The translations under genes and the position numbers were made by a program. A stretch of DNA of 64,000 bases, from the NCBI GenBank assembly GCA_963995505.1, contig OZ023197.1, positions 14,382,475 through 14,446,474 on the forward strand. Reading direction: 5' to 3'. Of this stretch, positions 59,291 to 64,000 are shown in pieces. This stretch comes from Hypericum androsaemum (lineage: Eukaryota; Streptophyta; Magnoliopsida; Malpighiales; Hypericaceae). The stretch's first letter is position 1. Every line of letters begins with the position of its first letter. The notes beneath the pieces are model-generated. The model did no database searches. It worked only from the letters and a program-made list of their open reading frames with translations, and was not told where the DNA came from.

Positions 59291-59620
59291 TCATTCATGG
59301 ATGTATAAAACACTCCAGGATCATTTTGGGAGATAAAATGGGTCGCCATGTTATAATCGAATGGTTCGCCGAGTTGTCATAGAATGGCTAGCTCAGTTAT
59401 AATAAAATGGTTTCACGGAACTGTCCTAAAAAAATTGGGACCGAGTCCGGGATAAAAGGGGTTGGATAAAATAGTTCGCCCAGTTATGATAGAATGGTTG
59501 CACGAATAAAAGGAGTTGGATAAAATGGTTCGTTCAATTATGATAAAATAGTTCGCTCATATATGATAAAATAGTTCACTCAGTTATGATAAAATGGTTC
59601 GCTCTCCAGGTCCGTACTAG
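59290..59620. repeat. Minisatellite, GATAAAATGGTTCGC type
   Basis: Irregular repeats of about 20-30 bp built on GTTATGATAAAATGGTTCGC. Units are diverged and partly interrupted. Confidence 0.75.
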
Positions 59621-59639
59621 AAAGGTAACTCCAGTACCC

Positions 59640-59813
59640 AATCAGGTACCAGATTTGGTCCTAGAGTACCAAATTCTGCGAGGCCCAGTCTGGATTGGAC
59701 CATAGCGGTTGGATCGAGCCCATTAAAAATATTGATGATCAAACGGGCAAGGATGATAAGGGTAATTTTCTTTTTATCTCTCTTCCTCTCTCCCATTTCT
59801 CCTCCTTCAATGC

Positions 59814-59849
<36 letters not shown>

Positions 59850-60180
59850 GTGACCACCACCAGGGATCGTCGCTGTCCTCCTCTCCGTCGGATCAGAGTC
59901 TTGATCTCGTAGGAGCCGCATCGCTTGCCTCTTCAGCCAGCCCCGCTGCTAGGATCCAGCGCTGCCTGTCCTCTGATCTCCTTCAAAGCTAGCATCGACG
60001 AGTACGACTAGGACGATGACGACATCGCAGACCTCATCCAGCGACAGGAGGAGGGGGCTGATGAGGTCGCCCACGCTGGAGGAGGAGTAGGAGGACTCTT
60101 GGGAGGAGAGGACGAGGCCGCACTCGGATCAGATGGTGTCGCCCTCCTCGTGGTCCCTTGCTTGGTCTAATCTCTGTTAA
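59640..60180 (+). other. GC-rich gene-like fragment with CT microsatellite
   Basis: A CT run (about 59817-59848) resembles a plant 5' leader, and the following sequence is GC-rich against AT-rich flanks. Plus-strand frames include an acidic stretch (DDDDIADLIQRQEEGADEV) interrupted by a stop. I recognise no family. It may be host sequence captured by a transposon; no terminal repeats found. Confidence 0.3.
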
Positions 60181-60504
60181 TAAAATGAGATTGGATTTGT
60201 CTATGGGTACTGTAGTACATGCAAATAGCGTATTCAATATTTGTTGGGTAATATCAAATTTGAGATGAGGGGTAATCTGAGATGAATATAGAATGTGGTT
60301 TTTGTGAAAAGAGATTAAATTTGTGTAAAAATTGATTTTTTAGACTAGGAAAATAAATGACAAAACTGCGTGAAGATGGTTTTTGTGGAGCCTTGGAAAT
60401 GGAGATGGATGGGTGCGGAAGATGAAGTGTGAAGATGATTTTTTTTACTTTGTGGGGTTGCCTTGGGAATGTGCATGGATTGGGTGGAAAGAATAAATGG
60501 GAAT
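60181..60504. other. Spacer
   Basis: AT-rich with G-rich patches; nothing recognisable. Confidence 0.4.
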
Positions 60505-60895
60505 GGTTTACTTGGTTATATTGAATGATTTACTTGGTTATATAATAGTTATCGAATGGTTTACTCGATTATATTAAATAGTTTATCCGATTATATCGAA
60601 TAGTTTACCATACTATATCTAATGATTTACCCAGTTATATCGAATAGTTTATCCTGCTATATCGAATGGTTTACCCGGGTATATCGAATGGTTCACCGAG
60701 CTATATCGAATGGCTTAATCGGTTATATCGAATGATTTATCCAGTTATATCGAATGGTTTACCAGGCTATATGAAATAGTTTACCCAGCTATATCGAATG
60801 GTTTATTCGGCTATATCGAATGGTTTACTCGGCTATATCGAATAGTTTATCTAATTATATTGAATAGTTTACCCGGTTATTTCAAATGGTATACC
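60505..60895. repeat. Minisatellite, TATATCGAATGGTTTACCCGG type
   Basis: About 18-20 diverged units of about 20 bp in a row. Related in pattern to the repeat at 59290-59620 but not identical. Confidence 0.88.
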
Positions 60896-61182
60896 AATTT
60901 GATAATATTTAAAACTATTTATAATAAAAAATTAAATAACTATAATAAATAAAGGATGTGTCAGCCCTTTTATGAAAAAAAGTATCAACTCCTTTTTAGG
61001 GAAAAAAGCATCAGCCCCTTTTCCCTATCCCACGAGCGCGTCAGTTCTTTTTGTCTTCTTTAGGGAAGGAAGCTAAGCAGAAAGAGCAGAGCTAAGTAAG
61101 GGCGAGCTACAACAAACACGAAGGAAAGGTCCGCTTCAGGATCATTTGAATAATGTGAAGATACAGACGAAACAGCTTATAA

Positions 61183-61532
61183 TACCCCGTGATTTGACCG
61201 ACTGTCTCCAAAGACCAACACATATCTTTTCTAGCGTGTTTTGTCCTCACTCACATGCATCCTAGAAAATACTTTCCAGGAGGTCACCCATTCTGATCCT
61301 ACTCCCGGCCAAACGCGTTTAACCTTGGAGTTCTCTCAGGATGTGTGCCGAAAAAGAAGGTGAACCTTGCTTTTCGGCACACATCCTGAGAGAACTCCAA
61401 AGTTAAACGCGTTTGGCCGGGAGTAGGATCATGATGGGTGACCTTCTGGGAAATTTTTGAGATGCGTGTGAGTAAGGACAAAGCATGCTAGAAAAGACCC
61501 GTGTTAGTTTGTGCAAACAGTCTGTCAAATCA
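61183..61532. mobile_element. Two Cassandra LTR copies in inverted orientation
   Basis: 61183 to about 61363 is the reverse complement of about 61370-61532. Both carry the 5S-like block (GGCCGGGAGTAGGAT on plus in the right arm) and the LTR 3' end. They are joined head to head at the TTCGGCACACATCCTGAGAG region, so the 5S-like parts face each other. 61533-61665 repeats 42130-42260. Confidence 0.85.
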
Positions 61533-61665
61533 CGGGGCATTACGTCACGCCCAGGAAATCGGCATGTCAACCGCCACGGAGAGAAAGTTCTCCGTAAGGC
61601 TCAAATACTTTCAAAATATATTATAAGACATATATATTTAAGTTTACATTCTTGATGGAAAATAG

Positions 61666-62140
61666 AAATCCTCGTTCTAACTGACAAAAATGAGTGTCGT
61701 GCGATGCAAGACATGAGTCTACTCCTAGTTCTCACTTCTGAATCATCCCTTAATATCTCAAACACATAGCGCATATTAATGAAGATACACAACTCAGCAA
61801 ACTGGCGACACATATAACACACATTCAAGTACATAACAGATCATAAAGTGGCTCATATCTCAAATGATATAACAATTCATATATCAAATATTCCCAACAA
61901 TGATCATTCAAATCAAGATGCATTTACATAGAACAGAAATCACATATACACTGACAATCTTTTCAGAGTGGAAACAGAGGTCACTTAGCCATCTAACTTA
62001 GCCATCTAATAGAATAAGACTCCGGAGTCTATAGAAATCATGACGGGAATCTTGTCAGGCACTGATAAATATTTTTTCATTCCCGCGTTGCGAACCCAAA
62101 AGACAAAAGAGCATCCCCTCCACGAACCCAAATGAATGTG
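61666..62140. other. Spacer at the broken 3' side of TPS copy G
   Basis: Retroelement-like noncoding sequence without coding domains. Intron 5 of copy G begins abruptly at about 62135. Confidence 0.45.
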
Positions 62141-62243
62141 GCCAACAAGTATTGGTTCTTAAATCACATTCTATATGCGTGTGTATTGATGGACATGTTT
62201 TAGAGCCGATCTAGTAATATATATCTTATTTTAACTTATTCAA

Positions 62244-62270
62244 AATATATATATATATATATATATATCT
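62244..62270. repeat. TA microsatellite in intron 5 of copy G
   Basis: Run of TA repeats just past the exon 5 donor. Confidence 0.9.
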
Positions 62271-62273
62271 TAC

Positions 62274-64000
62274 ATATTCCCTTGTCAACGACACAACAAT
62301 CGACGATCCATTCCGAGCAGCATGGCTTTCCAACTCTTCAAAAGTGTCCAAGTAGACCCTGTACAGGTGCTTAATATATTCTTTGGGAAGCCGGTCGACA
62401 ATACCTCTGTCCCACCTAATTTTTTAATTAATTTTCAGTAGAAAGCTATCATTTGATTTCTTCATAAATGGATTATAGGACACAAACCTGATCATTGCAT
62501 CAGTTAGAATGGGAAGATCCTCAAATTCACCATATATATCATAAACGCCATCAAGAAAACCTATAAGGTTGCCTTGTTTGGTGTATTCAGCCCGAGCATA
62601 AGCATAGTTAGGATCAGAATGTACAGAATCAGCCCAGAAGAAGAACTCCATAAGTCTGTCTCTTCCTAATGGTAACTTGGATGCAATTTCCTGATCCTTC
62701 GACCACGTATCCGTATAATTTATACAAATATGAAAAAAGTTAGTTCAGTCGTATTAAAGGACATTTGACTTAATGGCAGAAGTATAAGAAGAATTTGACA
62801 AAATTTTAAGGTTTGCAAGGTAATTACTGAAAGGCAAAAGTTTATCATTAGGCAAAAATAATATCTGCTAAGCAGCAACGGTATATTAAAAAGTAAGCTT
62901 ACTTTGTACATGCTCTTTATCTCTTTTTGGTGTAGTAACTGAACCCGGTTGAAATCGAGCTTGGCAAGCTTAAGCAACGTATCATTCTTAGGCTCATAAT
63001 CATCATAGAAAGATATAAACTCTCCTGCTTTGAGCCTCACCGGACCCTTGTGCAATGGAGTCGACAGTGAACTATTTATCTCATCTGCCAAATCAGATTT
63101 CGATTGGGCCAAAATCTCCAAGTGGGTTATTGTAAAAGTTAGGGCTTCTTCAAGAATATCTTTTCTATTTGTTAGAACATGGGCAGCTTCGAACAGACTC
63201 AATAAGCCTTTCGGATCATTGGTAAGAGATTCCTTGAACTTTTGTGTCTTTTTGTCCTTGAACTTGTTGAAGATATCTGAATGACAAAAAAAAAGTTAGT
63301 ATCGGTATATTCTGTTATTCGTAAAAGGACTACGCTGAGAATTTTATGAGAGAGAAGAGAAATAGAGGACGGTTATCACTATGACATGGAAATATACTGA
63401 GAAATAAAACCAAAAAACTCCTAAGAACTATACTCCTATATGTATGGGCCAAGCCCGATGGAGTTTACAATAAAGATTTCTAATAAAGTTATAATTTGGA
63501 ACAAATCCTAATGTATAGGGTGCAATTCGATTTTTAAGGAAAATATAACTTGTGTTACTCTAGTGATTGCATTAATACATAAGAGAATTACACCAATTGC
63601 CTAAGTGGTCTCTATCTTTGGAAGTCCTCACACCAATTGTCTCTAACCTACAACAGTTTTCTATGTGATGACCGACCAGTTTGATGAAATCATTTTTTTA
63701 CTCTTTTTCAGTTAATTCCAGGAACTATTTTTTTTAATGTGATGAACAATTCAAGTATAAATCAGATGTTACCACTCGACATCTTAATTCCTTGTTGTCT
63801 AAAAACTCGAAATACAACTGCAACAGTATAAAGACCGTAATCTCTTTTCTCCAAGAGATCGAACTGCGAGTCGAAAATCTGATATAGCTGTCTCTCAATC
63901 TCGGGTTGAAAATGGTACGAGATGCCAAGACGAGATAGTAAGTCGATCAGTTTAATTCTCTCCACTCCATCAGTGGAAGTATCAAGTAACATGGCCACCA
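62274..64000 (-). pseudogene. Terpene synthase copy G, 3'-truncated, continues beyond window
   Basis: Exon 5 62274-62415, exon 4 62488-62706, exon 3 62903-63276 and exon 2 63773-64000 (cut by the window). Exons 6 and 7 are absent: intron 5 stops at about 62135. Exon 3 has one extra A at its donor (AAA|GT instead of AA|GT), shifting the frame. The exon 4 acceptor AG reads AC. The metal-binding motif is DGVYD, having lost its second Asp. It is the sister of copy D by intron and exon identity and by the shared 18-bp deletion in exon 3, but it lacks D's solo LTR. Exon 1 may lie past the window end. Confidence 0.92.

Overview
This is plant nuclear DNA: AT-rich, with intron-split genes and dense layers of plant-type transposable elements (Ty1/copia, Ty3/gypsy of Athila type, L1-type LINEs, a Cassandra TRIM carrying 5S-like sequence, SINEs, Mutator-like foldback elements). 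The host is a flowering plant; I cannot name the species.

The only host gene family is a tandem array of terpene synthase (TPS) genes, all on the minus strand, with the usual seven-exon structure and TPS-a-like features (R-P-X8-W near the N terminus, no plastid transit peptide). I count seven copies or remnants: A (1-2369, exons 3-7, cut by the window start), B (13493-13711, a lone exon 4), C (15557-19798), D (43123-46452), E (51192-52870), F (54158-57521) and G (62274-64000, cut by the window end). Only C is intact. Its seven exons join in phase to a predicted 564-residue protein with RxR, DDxxD and NSE/DTE motifs. A, D, E, F and G each carry visible lesions: missing exons, frameshifts, a nonsense codon, a MITE in exon 6, a lost splice acceptor or a DDxxD change. 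A further TPS exon 7 relic lies on the plus strand near 46525-46650.

Regions. 2461-13430: LINE fragment, then a long-LTR element with a copia element (5926-11246, near-identical LTRs, 5-bp TSD) nested in its body. 13490-20400: B, a complete Cassandra TRIM, gene C, and a copia LTR facing C's promoter. 20400-30140: copia debris, a LINE with target duplications, two Mutator-like foldback elements (one with a captured subtilase fragment), a second LINE and a solo LTR. 30140-42260: fragments and one large truncated copy of a minus-strand Athila-like gypsy element, with a solo LTR and a palindromic MITE inside it. 43100-58070: pseudogenes D, E and F with copia, LINE and SINE material between them. 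58070-64000: duplicated spacer, minisatellites, an inverted pair of Cassandra LTRs, and pseudogene G.

Shared introns and spacers indicate repeated segmental duplication: C with F (shared upstream LTR), D with G (shared introns), E with F (shared intron 6). I see no cytochrome P450, transporter or regulator, so this is a single-family TPS array, not a mixed biosynthetic cluster. If the locus makes a terpene, C alone should do it, probably a sesquiterpene from farnesyl diphosphate in the cytosol; product identity cannot be read from sequence.
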